Positions 24,964 through 34,309 of a stretch of DNA of 64,000 nucleotides are shown here, piece after piece (position 1 is the stretch's first letter; the number at the start of each line of letters is the position of its first letter). The notes under the pieces were generated by a model that was given only the letters and a program-made list of their open reading frames with translations, searched no databases and was not told where the DNA came from. Origin of the DNA: an uncultured Reyranella sp. Its GTDB lineage: Bacteria > Pseudomonadota > Alphaproteobacteria > Reyranellales > Reyranellaceae. Location of the stretch: positions 1-64,000 of the forward strand of contig NZ_CAMFKM010000007.1 of the NCBI RefSeq assembly GCF_945957355.1, in the 5' to 3' direction. The translations under genes and the position numbers were made by a program.

Positions 24964-26220
24964 ATGAACGACATCACCACCGGCAACGAACTTTCCGAGC
25001 GCATTTCCGCTGCGGCCCTCGAGATCGAGGACAAGGTCATCGCGTGGCGGCGCGACCTTCACGAGCACCCGGAGCTTTCCTATCAGGAGACGCGCACCGC
25101 CGCGCTCGCCGCCGAGCACCTGCAGAAGCTCGGCTACGAGGTAAAGACAGGCGTCGGCATCACCGGCGTCGTGGGCGTGCTGAAGGGCGGCAAGCCCGGC
25201 GGCGTTGTGGCGCTGCGGGCCGACATGGATGCACTGCCCGTCGAGGAGAAGGTCGACCTGCCCTTCGCCTCCAGGGCCACGGCGCAGTATCTCGGGCAGA
25301 CCGTCCCGGTCATGCATGCCTGCGGCCACGATTGCCACGTCGCCATCCTGATGGGTGTCGCCGAGATCCTGGCCGGCATGAAGGACGAGATCCCGGGCAC
25401 GGTGAAGCTGATCTTCCAGCCAAACGAGGAAGGCTCCAACGACGGCCGTCCGAGCGGCGCCCAGGCGATGATCGCCGACGGCTGCCTGCAGAACCCGGCG
25501 CCGTCCGCGGTGTTCGGCCTGCACGTCACCTCGGGCATCCGCTCCGGCGTGATCGCGCTGCGTCCCGGCGGACTGATGGCCAGCGCCGATCGCCTCAAGA
25601 TCGACGTCGAGGGTCGCCAGACTCACGGCTCACAACCGTGGCGCGGCATCGATCCCGTCGTCACCTCGGCGCAGATCATCCTGGCGTTGCAGACCATCGT
25701 CAGCCGCCAGCTCGATCCCACCCTCACGCCGGCGGTCGTGTCGGTCTCGACCATCCATGGCGGGGTGCGCAACAACATCCTACCCGATTCGGTCGCCATG
25801 GAAGGCACCATCCGCACCCACGACGAGGGCGTGCGCGCCGAGATCTGGAAGCGGATCGACAAGACCGCCGGCGCCATCGCCGAGGCCGCCGGCGCCCGGG
25901 CCACCGTCACGGTCTTCGACGGCGTGCCGGTGACCTACAACGATCCGCCGCTCACCGACTGGGGCACCACCAGCCTGAAGAACGGTCTCGACACGCAGCG
26001 CGTCACCGAGGTGCGCCCGGTGATGGGCGCCGAGGATTTCTCGTATCTCGCCCAGGTCGTGCCGGGCATGTTCTTCTTCCTGGGCGTCGTGCCACCGGAC
26101 GTCGACCCGCTGCAGGCGCCCGCCAACCACTCGCCGCTCTTCCGCGTCCACGAGCCCGCCCTCAAGTACGGCGTGCGCGCGCTCAGCTATCTCGCGATCG
26201 ACTATCTGAAGCGGAAGTAG
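24964..26220 (+). CDS. M20-family amidohydrolase (peptidase M20D type)
   Basis: A 418-residue metal-dependent hydrolase of N-acyl amino acids or similar amides. Metal ligands are visible: H118 and H122 in HACGHDCH, the Glu pair in FQPNEEGSNDG, a His in GLHVTSG, and the final His in NHSPLF. Residues ~195-310 form the dimerisation lid (GRQTHGSQPW, GVRNNILPDSV). Normal length, no signal peptide, so cytoplasmic. Relatives include hippurate hydrolase and IAA-amino-acid hydrolase; the substrate cannot be assigned. Followed by a repeat-rich intergenic stretch. Confidence 0.92.
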   Translation: MNDITTGNELSERISAAALEIEDKVIAWRRDLHEHPELSYQETRTAALAAEHLQKLGYEVKTGVGITGVVGVLKGGKPGGVVALRADMDALPVEEKVDLPFASRATAQYLGQTVPVMHACGHDCHVAILMGVAEILAGMKDEIPGTVKLIFQPNEEGSNDGRPSGAQAMIADGCLQNPAPSAVFGLHVTSGIRSGVIALRPGGLMASADRLKIDVEGRQTHGSQPWRGIDPVVTSAQIILALQTIVSRQLDPTLTPAVVSVSTIHGGVRNNILPDSVAMEGTIRTHDEGVRAEIWKRIDKTAGAIAEAAGARATVTVFDGVPVTYNDPPLTDWGTTSLKNGLDTQRVTEVRPVMGAEDFSYLAQVVPGMFFFLGVVPPDVDPLQAPANHSPLFRVHEPALKYGVRALSYLAIDYLKRK

Positions 26221-26252
26221 CGAGGAACCAAGCCGGGCATCCCAACACCGAC

Positions 26253-26387
26253 CTCACCCTGACGAGCGAATGCAGTGAGCGTCTCGTCGCGCGGAATAAC
26301 CTCCGCGCTGGGGTGGGCACGAGCACCGTGTCTGTTGCCCATCCTTCGAGACGCGCCCCCGCGGGGGCGCTCCTCAGGATGAGGTGA
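26253..26387. repeat. Intergenic palindromic repeat element
   Basis: Two related units: 26253-26294 (CTCACCCTGACGAGCG start) and 26337-26387, which contains GCCCATCCTTCGAGACG (26337-26353) and ends CTCCTCAGGATGAGG. The second carries an internal CGCCCCCGCGGGGGCG hairpin. The same family is found at 62577-62688. Placed between convergent genes, it may also end transcription. Confidence 0.75.
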
Positions 26388-26393
26388 AAGACT

Positions 26394-26864
26394 CTACGCC
26401 TTGGCGTAGGCGATGCTCATGGTCTCGGCGACACAGGCCGGACGTTCCTGGCCCTCGATCTCGACGGTCCATTGATAGGTCATGCGGATGCCGCCGTTCG
26501 GCATGTCGTCGGCGGCGAGCAGCTTCTGGCGGCCGCGGATGCGAGCACCGACCTGCACGGGGCTGGTGTAGCGCACCTTGTTCGAGCCGTAGTTGATGCC
26601 GTTGCGCATGTTCTCGATCTTCAGCACATCGCGGGCGAAGGTGGAGATCACCGAGAAGGTGAGATTGCCGTGCGCGATGGTCTTGCCGTCCGGCATGTCG
26701 GTCTTGCAGCGCTCGACATCGACATGGATCCACTGATGGTCGCCACTGGCGTCGGCGAAGGTGTTGATGCGCTCCTGCGTCATGACCAGCCAGTCGCTGA
26801 CTCCCAGCTCCTGACCGACCAGCGCCTTCATCGCCTGCGGGCTCTCGACGATTCTCTTTGCCAT
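26394..26864 (-). CDS. MaoC-family (R)-specific enoyl-CoA hydratase-like protein
   Basis: A 156-residue hot-dog-fold hydratase. The catalytic Asp42/His47 pair lies in FADASGDHQWIHVD, followed by HGNLTFSVIS, matching the hydratase-2 motif. The C-terminal half (NYGSNKVRYTSPVQVGARIR) is typical of MaoC/NodN-like proteins. The start MAKR at 26864 follows AAGGAGG at ideal spacing, so the Met at 26879 is not used. It would hydrate trans-2-enoyl-CoA. A lone gene, divergent from the nuclease gene. Confidence 0.9.
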   Translation of the reverse strand: MAKRIVESPQAMKALVGQELGVSDWLVMTQERINTFADASGDHQWIHVDVERCKTDMPDGKTIAHGNLTFSVISTFARDVLKIENMRNGINYGSNKVRYTSPVQVGARIRGRQKLLAADDMPNGGIRMTYQWTVEIEGQERPACVAETMSIAYAKA

Positions 26865-26971
26865 GATGTCCTCCTTCAAGTCCTAGAACCAGGCGCGGGC
26901 CGCGCAATAGGCTCAGTTTCATTGCTCCCCATCACTGGTAGCATACACATTCGAGACTGGAGGAATACTGA

Positions 26972-28066
26972 ATGGCGATACGCCAAGCGATTTGGAAGGT
27001 CGGCGGAACTCCGTCCCCACTAGCCGCTTCATCTTTGCCAAGTGAGAAGGCTCTTGAAGAGATGATCGTCGCTGCACCAGCCATACTTGACGATCAGTGG
27101 ATGCTCGTAGGTCGACAAATCGCTACAAGATTTGGCGGCATCATCGATCTCCTGGCACTGGCGCCGGATGGCTCTCTCGTTCTCATCGAACTGAAGCGAA
27201 ACAGAACGCCGAGAGAGGTAGTGGCTCAAGCTCTCGACTATGCAAGCTACGTTGCTTCGCTCAAATCCGAAGACCTCGCGACAATCTACAGTGCATTCGC
27301 ACCAGAGAAGGACCTGGCCACCGAGTTCAGATCTCGGTTCGGTACGGTCCTCGACGAGGACACCCTTAATGGCAGTCACCAAATCGTCGTTGTCGCAGCA
27401 GAACTCGACGATAGCACTGAACGAATCGTGGCCTATCTTGGAGATCGGGGTATACCCATTAACGTCCTTTTCTTTCAGGTCTTTGCTGACGGCGATACGA
27501 GCCTACTGAGTCGTGCCTGGCTCAGAGACACCGCGGAGACTCAGGCCAACGCAGTCAGCGCCGCGAGCGGTACGAGCGAGCCTTGGAACGGGGAGTACTA
27601 CGTCAACTTTGGTCAGAGTAAAACGAGGGCATGGAGCGAGGCCGTTGAATACGGCTTCGTTTCGGCTGGTGGTGGCAGCTGGTACAGCGGAGCGCTGAAG
27701 CGCCTTGATCCTGGCGACCGCATCTGGGTGAAAGCACCGAGCTACGGATTCGTCGGTGTCGGCCGCGTAGTTGCCAAGGCTGCTCGCGCAAACGACTTCC
27801 TATTGCCGACGGCAACCGGTGATCGGCCGGCACTCGAGGTTCTCAAGGCCGGTACGTATCACCGCGAATATGCGGATGACCCCGAAAAGTCCGAGTATTT
27901 TGTTCCTGTTAAATGGCTTGGCACAGTACCGCTGGAAAAGGCCGTCAACGAAGTCGGACTATTCGGCAATCAGAATACGGTTGCGCAGCCCGCGTCGCCA
28001 AAATGGCGGCACACTATCGAGCGTCTCAAGCAGATTTTCACGCATTGGGATGCGTCTACCAGTTGA
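26972..28066 (+). CDS. PD-(D/E)XK nuclease (NucS/DUF91-like) with PUA/EVE-like C-terminus
   Basis: A 364-residue protein. The N-terminal nuclease core is complete: D59 in GGIIDLLAL, E73 and K75 in LIELKRNRTPREV, and Q86...Y90 in AQALDYASYV, as in NucS/DUF91 and RecB-like endonucleases. From about residue 205 a separate domain (YYVNFGQSKTRAWSEAVEYG, LKRLDPGDRIWVKAPSYGFV, GVGRVV) resembles PUA/EVE folds that read modified bases. GGAGGA lies eight bases before the ATG. The combination suggests a stand-alone modification-dependent restriction enzyme or DNA-repair nuclease. The N-domain is a firm call; the C-domain is by pattern only. Base composition is somewhat lower in GC than its neighbours. 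Confidence 0.78.
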   Translation: MAIRQAIWKVGGTPSPLAASSLPSEKALEEMIVAAPAILDDQWMLVGRQIATRFGGIIDLLALAPDGSLVLIELKRNRTPREVVAQALDYASYVASLKSEDLATIYSAFAPEKDLATEFRSRFGTVLDEDTLNGSHQIVVVAAELDDSTERIVAYLGDRGIPINVLFFQVFADGDTSLLSRAWLRDTAETQANAVSAASGTSEPWNGEYYVNFGQSKTRAWSEAVEYGFVSAGGGSWYSGALKRLDPGDRIWVKAPSYGFVGVGRVVAKAARANDFLLPTATGDRPALEVLKAGTYHREYADDPEKSEYFVPVKWLGTVPLEKAVNEVGLFGNQNTVAQPASPKWRHTIERLKQIFTHWDASTS

Positions 28067-28077
28067 GATAGCCGGCA

Positions 28078-28740
28078 TCAGCCGCCGATGGCGGCCCGAA
28101 TGCGGTCGACCGCGGCGTCGGGCGCGGTGAGCACTTGTGTCTTGACCGCGGCACTGACGGCCGCCAGCGCGCGCGAGGTCGAGAAGTGCGCGAGCATGAT
28201 GGCGTCGCAGTGCGCGAGCTCGGACGCCCGCGCGGCGATCAGCGCATTGTGCCGGTCGGCATCGCCCTTGCGCAGCGCGTCCATGGCGCCCTCGACCACG
28301 ATCGTCTCGAGCGAGGCCTCAGCGCCCGCCTCGGCGACGAACTGCTCGAACTCCTCCGTCATGGTCAGCACTGACGGCGCGAAGGTCGCGAGCATGCCGA
28401 TCCGACGGCCCTGGCCGATCGCCTCCCGGAACATCGCCTCGTTGGGCTTCAGCACCGGCACCGGCAGTTCCCTTGCCATGCGCTCGATCGCCGGCCCGAA
28501 GGCCGAGCAGGTGACGAGGATCGCCTCGGCCCCGATGCGGTGCGCGTAGCTGCCGAGTTCGACGAAGCGCTCGAACATGCGCGGCGTCAGGTCGTGGTCC
28601 TTGGCGCGATCGACCGACAGAGAGGAGTCGAGCAGGTCGATGGCCTCGGCCTCGGGCCACCGCGTGGCGAACGTGCGCTGGATGGGCTCCACGGCGACGG
28701 GCGTGCCATGCAGGAGGACAATGCGGGGCTTCTTCGACAT
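28078..28740 (-). CDS. Asp/Glu racemase-superfamily protein
   Basis: A 220-residue protein of the aspartate/glutamate/hydantoin racemase fold. The first catalytic Cys is Cys78 in ILVTCSAFGP. The position of the second catalytic Cys, near residue 184 in DAIMLAHFSTSRA, has Ala-His instead, so classical two-base racemisation is unlikely; arylmalonate-decarboxylase-like or isomerase chemistry is an alternative. No signal peptide. It is 29 bases downstream of the solute-binding-like gene on the same strand and probably cotranscribed. Confidence 0.8.
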   Translation of the reverse strand: MSKKPRIVLLHGTPVAVEPIQRTFATRWPEAEAIDLLDSSLSVDRAKDHDLTPRMFERFVELGSYAHRIGAEAILVTCSAFGPAIERMARELPVPVLKPNEAMFREAIGQGRRIGMLATFAPSVLTMTEEFEQFVAEAGAEASLETIVVEGAMDALRKGDADRHNALIAARASELAHCDAIMLAHFSTSRALAAVSAAVKTQVLTAPDAAVDRIRAAIGG

Positions 28741-28769
28741 GCGGCCGGACTTTCGAAACGAGAATGATT

Positions 28770-29480
28770 TCAGGAATGCTCGAGGCGGGAGACCAGGCCG
28801 CCATCGGCATAGGCCTTCGCCGCTTCGGGCGAGGCGAGCAGCGCCATGAACGCGGCTGCACCTTCTGCGTTCTTGGCATCGGCAAAGATGGCGGCATCGA
28901 AGGTGGAGACGGTCTGGACCTCCGGCGGAAATGGACCGGCGACGGCGACGCCGGGGACCGACATCAGCTCGCTCACCTGCTGGATCGCAAGGTCGGCCTC
29001 GCCGCTCGCGACCTTCTCGCCGGTGAAGCCCATAGGGATCGTAACGGCGCGCGCATTGACCTCGGCGGCGATACCCAGCCGCTCGACCAGCCCGGTGAAG
29101 TAGATGCCGCTCGCGCCCGCCCGCGAATAGGCCACCGCCCGCGCAGACACCAGCGCTCGCTTGAAGGCCTCGACTGTCGAAACGTCGGGCTTCGGTGCGC
29201 CTTCACGGACGCCGACACCCAAGATCGAATCGGCGAGACAGACGCGCGTCTCGGGACGCACGATGCGATCGGCGCAGAGCTTGTCCATGGCCCCGTCGAT
29301 GGCGATGATGACGTCGGCGCGCTGCCCGTCGACGATCGACTTCATGAGGGCCGTGGTCGGACGCCAGTCGATCTCCAGGCGATAGGGCGATGCGGCCTCG
29401 AAGGCCGGTTTCAGCCAGCGATTGACGGCCACCTCGAGGGCGAGACCACTCATGACGGCGACGGACGACGGCGATGCCAC
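28770..29480 (-). CDS. Solute-binding-protein fold (ModA-like) without signal peptide
   Basis: A 236-residue type 2 periplasmic-binding fold, like molybdate/anion-binding ModA proteins: SSVAVMSGLALEVAVNRWL, RADVIIAIDGAMDKL, GEADLAIQQVSELM and a C-terminal FMALLASPEAAKAYADGGL. There is no export signal: the GTG at 29480, with GAGG five bases upstream, leads directly into the first strand. It may be cytoplasmic (a sensor or enzyme) or have lost its leader. No transporter genes adjoin; its operon partner is the racemase-like gene. Confidence 0.75.
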   Translation of the reverse strand: MASPSSVAVMSGLALEVAVNRWLKPAFEAASPYRLEIDWRPTTALMKSIVDGQRADVIIAIDGAMDKLCADRIVRPETRVCLADSILGVGVREGAPKPDVSTVEAFKRALVSARAVAYSRAGASGIYFTGLVERLGIAAEVNARAVTIPMGFTGEKVASGEADLAIQQVSELMSVPGVAVAGPFPPEVQTVSTFDAAIFADAKNAEGAAAFMALLASPEAAKAYADGGLVSRLEHS

Positions 29481-29591
29481 AGGACCTCACTCCTCGCACA
29501 TTGGACGTTGCCACTATAGCGGGCTGCAGCCATGGCCGACGGCAAAATGTGCTATCGGTTTACAAAGATTCCGGAAACAGGAGGAGATCCA

Positions 29592-30788
29592 GTGAGCTTT
29601 CGTGCCTCGGGCCATAACTGGCGTCTGTACTGCGGAACGAACGTCCTCGAGGCTCCCCTCAGGGAAGTCGTTGCCCGCGCCGGCGCCAAGCGCGCCTTCG
29701 TCATCTGCTCGCCGTCGATCAACGGGCGAACCGACACCGTTCGTCGCATCGAGAAGGCGCTGGGACCGACCTTCGCCGGCGTCTTCGACCGGATCGAAAA
29801 AGACTGCCCCTATCCCAACGTCTGCGCCGCCCGGGATGCCGCGCGCGAGGCCAAGGCCGATCTCCTCATCGCCGTCGGCGGCGGAAGCGTGCTGGTGGCC
29901 ACGCGGGCCGTCGCGATCTTCCTCGGCGAGGATCGCGATCCGTTCGAGCTCATGACGCAGTACCCGGCCGACAAGCCGGCCTACAGTCCGCGCCTAGCGG
30001 CGCCGAAGCTCCCCATCGTCAACATCCCGACGACTCCCACCAGCGCGATGAACCGCGCGGGAACGGGGCTGAAGAACGACGACCTGGATCATCGAATGGA
30101 GTTCTTCGATCCCAAGACCCGGCCGCAGGCGATCCTGCTGGACCACGACGTCCTGATGACGACACCGTCTTCATCCCACCGGTCGACCGCCACGACGGTC
30201 TTTTCCAGTGCCGTTGCAGCCATCGCCGCTGCCGAATCCAATCCGCTGGTCGAAGGCGATCGCCTCCAGGCCTTCCGTCTCGCCTTCCGCTCCTATTCGG
30301 GCCTCGCGGAGAAGCGCGACGATGCGGCCTCGCGGGCGGATCTCTGCATCGCGGCCTTCCTGCAGAACCGGGCCGAGGACGATGGCGCCCGCATGGGCGC
30401 CAGTTCTTCCTTTGGCGGGGACTACGCCGTCTCCACCGCGCTGCATGTCCAGTTCCCGCATGTCGGCCAGGGGGAGTCGATCTCCGCCATCCACGGTACC
30501 CGGATCCGGTTGGAACAGGATGACGATGCGGCCGCGGCGCAAGTCGTGGCGGAAGCCCTCGGCCTCGGTCGCAGCACCGGCCCGATCAGGCCGGTCATCG
30601 CCGATGAGCTGGAACGGCTGTACCGCAGCGTGGGAATGCCTGTGCGTCTCAGCGAGCTGAACATCCCGCGATCGGCGATCCCCCTCATCGCCGGGCAGAC
30701 GGTTAAGAACTTCAATGCCAACGCCGGCGTCCGATCCGACAGCGAACGCATTGCCGCCGCTCAGCGGCTGCTGGAGGCCGCTTACTGA
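29592..30788 (+). CDS. Iron-containing alcohol dehydrogenase-family protein
   Basis: A 398-residue dehydrogenase-fold protein. The NAD(P)-binding part holds AFVICSPSINGRTDTVRRIE and the hallmark AVGGGSVLVATRAVA near 95-110. IPTTPTSAMNRAGTG follows as in group III dehydrogenases and maleylacetate reductases. His residues in LHVQFPHVGQGESISAIHG may bind metal, though the usual H-x3-H spacing is not obvious. The GTG at 29592 follows AGGAGGAG and is preferred over the ATG at 29532. Substrate unknown. It stands alone and is convergent with cydC. Confidence 0.82.
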   Translation: MSFRASGHNWRLYCGTNVLEAPLREVVARAGAKRAFVICSPSINGRTDTVRRIEKALGPTFAGVFDRIEKDCPYPNVCAARDAAREAKADLLIAVGGGSVLVATRAVAIFLGEDRDPFELMTQYPADKPAYSPRLAAPKLPIVNIPTTPTSAMNRAGTGLKNDDLDHRMEFFDPKTRPQAILLDHDVLMTTPSSSHRSTATTVFSSAVAAIAAAESNPLVEGDRLQAFRLAFRSYSGLAEKRDDAASRADLCIAAFLQNRAEDDGARMGASSSFGGDYAVSTALHVQFPHVGQGESISAIHGTRIRLEQDDDAAAAQVVAEALGLGRSTGPIRPVIADELERLYRSVGMPVRLSELNIPRSAIPLIAGQTVKNFNANAGVRSDSERIAAAQRLLEAAY

Positions 30789-30833
30789 ACAAGCTGGAAA
30801 ACGTTCGCACCCGACGGGCCGCACCGCCGCGCT

Positions 30834-32516
30834 TCATTCGACGACTCGCCCATCCGCCATCTGCACGATAACGCCGGTGAACTGGGCGGCCGCGCGTGGA
30901 TCGTGGGTGATCAGGATGACCGTGCGTCCCTCCGTTGCGGCGCGCAGGGAAGCGATCAGCCGGCGCGCGGTCCCGGCGTCGAGATTCTCGGTGGGCTCGT
31001 CGAGGATCAGGATACGAGGGTCCCGGAGGAGCGCGCGGGCGAGGACGAGCCGGCGGGCCTGGCCGGCGGATAGCCGCGCGCCCGCTTCGCCGATCCACGT
31101 GTCGATTCCCTCGGGAAGGCCGCGCACGAACTCGGCGAGCTGAACGACATCGAGAGCATGTTCCATTGCCGCGGCGTCGGCTTCCGGAGCCGCCATGAGG
31201 AGATTGTCGCGGACCGAGCCATTGAAGAGCTGCGCATCCTGCGTGGCGATGCCGACGAGGCGGCGCAGGTCTTCCGGCCGATACCGTTGCAGATCGTGCC
31301 CGCCCAGCCGGATCTCGCCCTCGTAGTCCCAGAAGCGCACCAGGAGGCGGCCGAGCGAGCTCTTGCCCGCTCCGCTTGGTCCCAGGATGGCGAGATGCTG
31401 GCCGTCGGGAATTGCGAGGTCGAGGCTGTCGAGCGCCGGCGGCAGGTCGGGCGCGTAGCGTAGCCGCACCGATGTGAAGACGATGCTAGCGTCTCGCGGT
31501 ACGGGCGACGGGTCGGGCCCCGCAACGATGGCCGGGCTTCGATCGGCGAGATCGAAGATGCGGAGTGCCGCCGCCCTCACCTCGCCCCAGCGCTCCATGG
31601 CCGCCGGCAGCGGCGCGACCGCTTCGAACGCCGCCAGGGCGGCCAGCGCGAGCGCCGGAACGAGGGCGGGCTCGACCCCAGGCAGAAGACCTCCCGCAGC
31701 GACGCTCGCCGCGGCCAGCAGGGTGGCACACCAAAGGGCCAGGCCGGCCGAGAGACCGACCGCCGCCTCGGCGATCACGCCAGCGTTCGACGCGCGGCAC
31801 TGACTGTCGACCAGCCGTTCGCCCAGCGCGTCGATGACCCCGAGGCGACGGTCGACGGCACCCGCAGCGCGCAGATCCGTCAGGCCCTGAAGCAGGTCGA
31901 CCGTGGCCACGCGCAGGGCGGCACGAGAAGCGACGGCTTCCGCGCCGGGCACCGCGGCGGCGCGGCGCGCCATCACCGGCACGACACCACCCGCCACGAT
32001 CAGAAGCACGGCGAGCGCCAGCGCCGTCGGCGGATGCAGGGCGGCCACGACCAGAACGACCGCAACGCTGCAAGCCAGCGCCACGGCGACGGGTGAGGCC
32101 AGGCGCAGATAGGCGTGCTGCAACGTCTCGACATCGGCCTGCAGGCTGCCCGCAAGGTCACCGCCACGCCGCGCCTGAAGTTGCCCCGGCGACAGGGGAA
32201 TGAGCCGCCGGAACAACCAGAGGCGCAGGCCCGCCAGGAGCCGGAACGTGGCCTCATGGCTCAGCAACCGCTCGCCATAGCGTCCGCCGGTCCGCACGAT
32301 GGCGAAGAAGCGGATGCCGGCCGCCGGGAGGAAGTAGTTCATCATGCCGGTGGTGACCCCGGCGATCGCCATCGCAGCAATGAACCAGCCGGCGACACCC
32401 ATCAACGCGACGCTCGCTAGCACCGTCGCGCAGGCGACGAGGACCGCGAGCCCCATCCAGCCGCGCCACGGCCGGGCGAGCGCAAGCAGGCGGCGGACGA
32501 CGGCCATGTCGCTCAT
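30834..32516 (-). CDS. cydC: CydC, thiol reductant ABC exporter subunit
   Basis: A 560-residue half-transporter. With CydD it exports glutathione/cysteine to the periplasm for cytochrome bd assembly. Six transmembrane helices fill residues ~20-300. The ATPase domain has Walker A GPSGAGKSS near 378, signature LSAGQARR and Walker B ILILDEPTENLDAGT. The first four bases of its frame overlap the end of cydD (ATGA type), so it is translationally coupled and last in the operon. Assignment as CydC rather than CydD follows from operon order and the MAIAGVTTGMMNYFLPAAG segment. Confidence 0.93.
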   Translation of the reverse strand: MSDMAVVRRLLALARPWRGWMGLAVLVACATVLASVALMGVAGWFIAAMAIAGVTTGMMNYFLPAAGIRFFAIVRTGGRYGERLLSHEATFRLLAGLRLWLFRRLIPLSPGQLQARRGGDLAGSLQADVETLQHAYLRLASPVAVALACSVAVVLVVAALHPPTALALAVLLIVAGGVVPVMARRAAAVPGAEAVASRAALRVATVDLLQGLTDLRAAGAVDRRLGVIDALGERLVDSQCRASNAGVIAEAAVGLSAGLALWCATLLAAASVAAGGLLPGVEPALVPALALAALAAFEAVAPLPAAMERWGEVRAAALRIFDLADRSPAIVAGPDPSPVPRDASIVFTSVRLRYAPDLPPALDSLDLAIPDGQHLAILGPSGAGKSSLGRLLVRFWDYEGEIRLGGHDLQRYRPEDLRRLVGIATQDAQLFNGSVRDNLLMAAPEADAAAMEHALDVVQLAEFVRGLPEGIDTWIGEAGARLSAGQARRLVLARALLRDPRILILDEPTENLDAGTARRLIASLRAATEGRTVILITHDPRAAAQFTGVIVQMADGRVVE

Positions 32517-34291
32517 GGGGCGAGCCCCGCGTCGCGCAGGAGGCGGGCGAAGCGACCATCGTCTGCCTGGAGCGCGGCGCGGGGCCCCTGTTCCACGATG
32601 CGTCCCTCCTCCAGGAACACGACCCGGTCGGCGAGCCGCACGGTGGCGAGGCGATGGGTGACGATCAATGTCGTGCGACCCGCCGCGAGCCGACGGATGG
32701 CGTCGGCCACCAAGGCTTCCGTGCCGCGGTCCAGTCCGGCGGTACCCTCGTCGAGAAGCAGCACGCCTGCCCGCTCCTTGAGAAAGGCCCGGGCCAACGC
32801 CAGACGCTGCACCTGGCCGCCCGACAGCGTCTCGCCATGCTCGCCAAGCGGCGTGTCATAGCCTTGCGGCAGAGCGGCGATGAACTCATCGGCGGCAGCC
32901 AGGCGGGCCGCGTCTCGCACGCGATCGAGGCTGGCGTCGGGATCGCCCAGCCGGATGTTGTCGAGCACGCTGCCCTCGAACATGTGCGGCCGCTGCGGCA
33001 CGACCGCGACATGGCCGAGCCAGTGCGCGGGGTCGACGTTGGCGAGGTCGTGGCCATTGACGAGCAGCCGACCCGTCTGCGGGCGAAGAAAGCCTAGCAG
33101 CAGCGACAGCAGGGTACTCTTGCCCGCGCCGCTCGGCCCGACCAGGGCCACGATCTCACCGGGCACGAGACGCAGCGAGAAATCCCGGAGGGCAGGCCTG
33201 CCAGGGTCCGTGCCATGGTCCCAGGCAAAACTTACGCCCTCGCATTCGATCGTGATGGCCGAACCCAGCGCCGGCCGCTCCCGACCCGCCGGCACCGGCG
33301 GCTCCGCATGCAGGTCGAGGATGCGCTCGGCCGCGGCCAGGGCTTCCATCCGCGCGTGATAGTCGAGGCCCAACTGGCGCAACGGCGCGTAGAACTCGGG
33401 CGCGAGCAGCAGGACGAAAAATGCGGCTTCGAAGCCCAGCGCGCCGTCGAGCAGCCGGAAGCCGATCAGCACGGCGACCAGGGCGATCCCGACCGTGGCG
33501 AAGAATTCGAGCGCCAGACTGGACAAGAAGGCGACCCGCAGCACGGCCATGGTGCTCTTTCGATAGTCCTCGGCCGCTTCCGCGAGACGCTCGGCCTCCC
33601 GGTCGCCGGCATTCAGAAGGCGCAAGGTGGTGAGGCGCTGCAGCCCGTCGAGCAGCCGGCCGGACAGGCGCAGGAGCCGCAGCCACTGCCGGCGGTTCAG
33701 TTTCTCCGCGCCGAGACCGAGCAGGATCATGAACAGCGGGATGACCGGCGCCGTCACCAGCAGCACGAGCCCCGAGATCCAGTCACGCGGCAGGACGACG
33801 ACCAGCACGAGCGGCGGCAGGACGACGAGCACGCCGAGATGGGCCATGAAGCGCGACACATAGGCGTCGAGGGCGTCGACGCCTTCGAGCACGACGGTGG
33901 CGGCCTCGCCCGTGCTGCGGCCTGCGTTTGTTGCAGGTCCAAGCGACGCCAGATGGCGCAGCAGGGCCGAGCGAATGCGGGCCTTCACCCGGGCCGCCGC
34001 CGCGAGCCCTGCCCGCCCCGAGGCGTTGGCAAGAACGAAGCGCAGTCCCAGCAGCGGCAGCACCGGCAGCAGCCAGACGAGCGCCGACGAGATCGAGGCC
34101 TTCTCCATGACGACCGGGGCGATCGCATGGGCCAGCAGCCACGCCTGCGGCACGGCGAGTGCCGCAGCCAGGGCACCCAGCACGATCGCACGCCGCACGC
34201 CGCTCCGCGCCGCTTGCGCGATCTCGCCACGCAGCCAGCGCTCGACGCCGGCGCGCCGACGGCCGGGCGCGTCCGCCGGGGTCCCGGTCAT
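32513..34291 (-). CDS. cydD: CydD, thiol reductant ABC exporter subunit
   Basis: A 592-residue partner of CydC. An N-terminal six-helix membrane domain includes the family motif GEAATVVLEGVDALDAYVSR near 125. ATPase: Walker A GPSGAGKSTLLSL near 385, signature TLSGGQVQRLALARAF, Walker B GVLLLDEGTAGLD and the switch His in IVTHRLATV. Normal length. It begins 18 bases after the small CydX-like gene. Confidence 0.94.
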   Translation of the reverse strand: MTGTPADAPGRRRAGVERWLRGEIAQAARSGVRRAIVLGALAAALAVPQAWLLAHAIAPVVMEKASISSALVWLLPVLPLLGLRFVLANASGRAGLAAAARVKARIRSALLRHLASLGPATNAGRSTGEAATVVLEGVDALDAYVSRFMAHLGVLVVLPPLVLVVVLPRDWISGLVLLVTAPVIPLFMILLGLGAEKLNRRQWLRLLRLSGRLLDGLQRLTTLRLLNAGDREAERLAEAAEDYRKSTMAVLRVAFLSSLALEFFATVGIALVAVLIGFRLLDGALGFEAAFFVLLLAPEFYAPLRQLGLDYHARMEALAAAERILDLHAEPPVPAGRERPALGSAITIECEGVSFAWDHGTDPGRPALRDFSLRLVPGEIVALVGPSGAGKSTLLSLLLGFLRPQTGRLLVNGHDLANVDPAHWLGHVAVVPQRPHMFEGSVLDNIRLGDPDASLDRVRDAARLAAADEFIAALPQGYDTPLGEHGETLSGGQVQRLALARAFLKERAGVLLLDEGTAGLDRGTEALVADAIRRLAAGRTTLIVTHRLATVRLADRVVFLEEGRIVEQGPRAALQADDGRFARLLRDAGLAP

Positions 34292-34309
34292 GGGAAAGCG
34301 ATCGTCAGG

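Noticed and set aside
24838..25626. Upstream extension of the carboxylase frame by 263 codons
   Set aside because: It runs antisense through the M20 amidohydrolase gene and lacks similarity; the biotin carboxylase domain begins at 24837.
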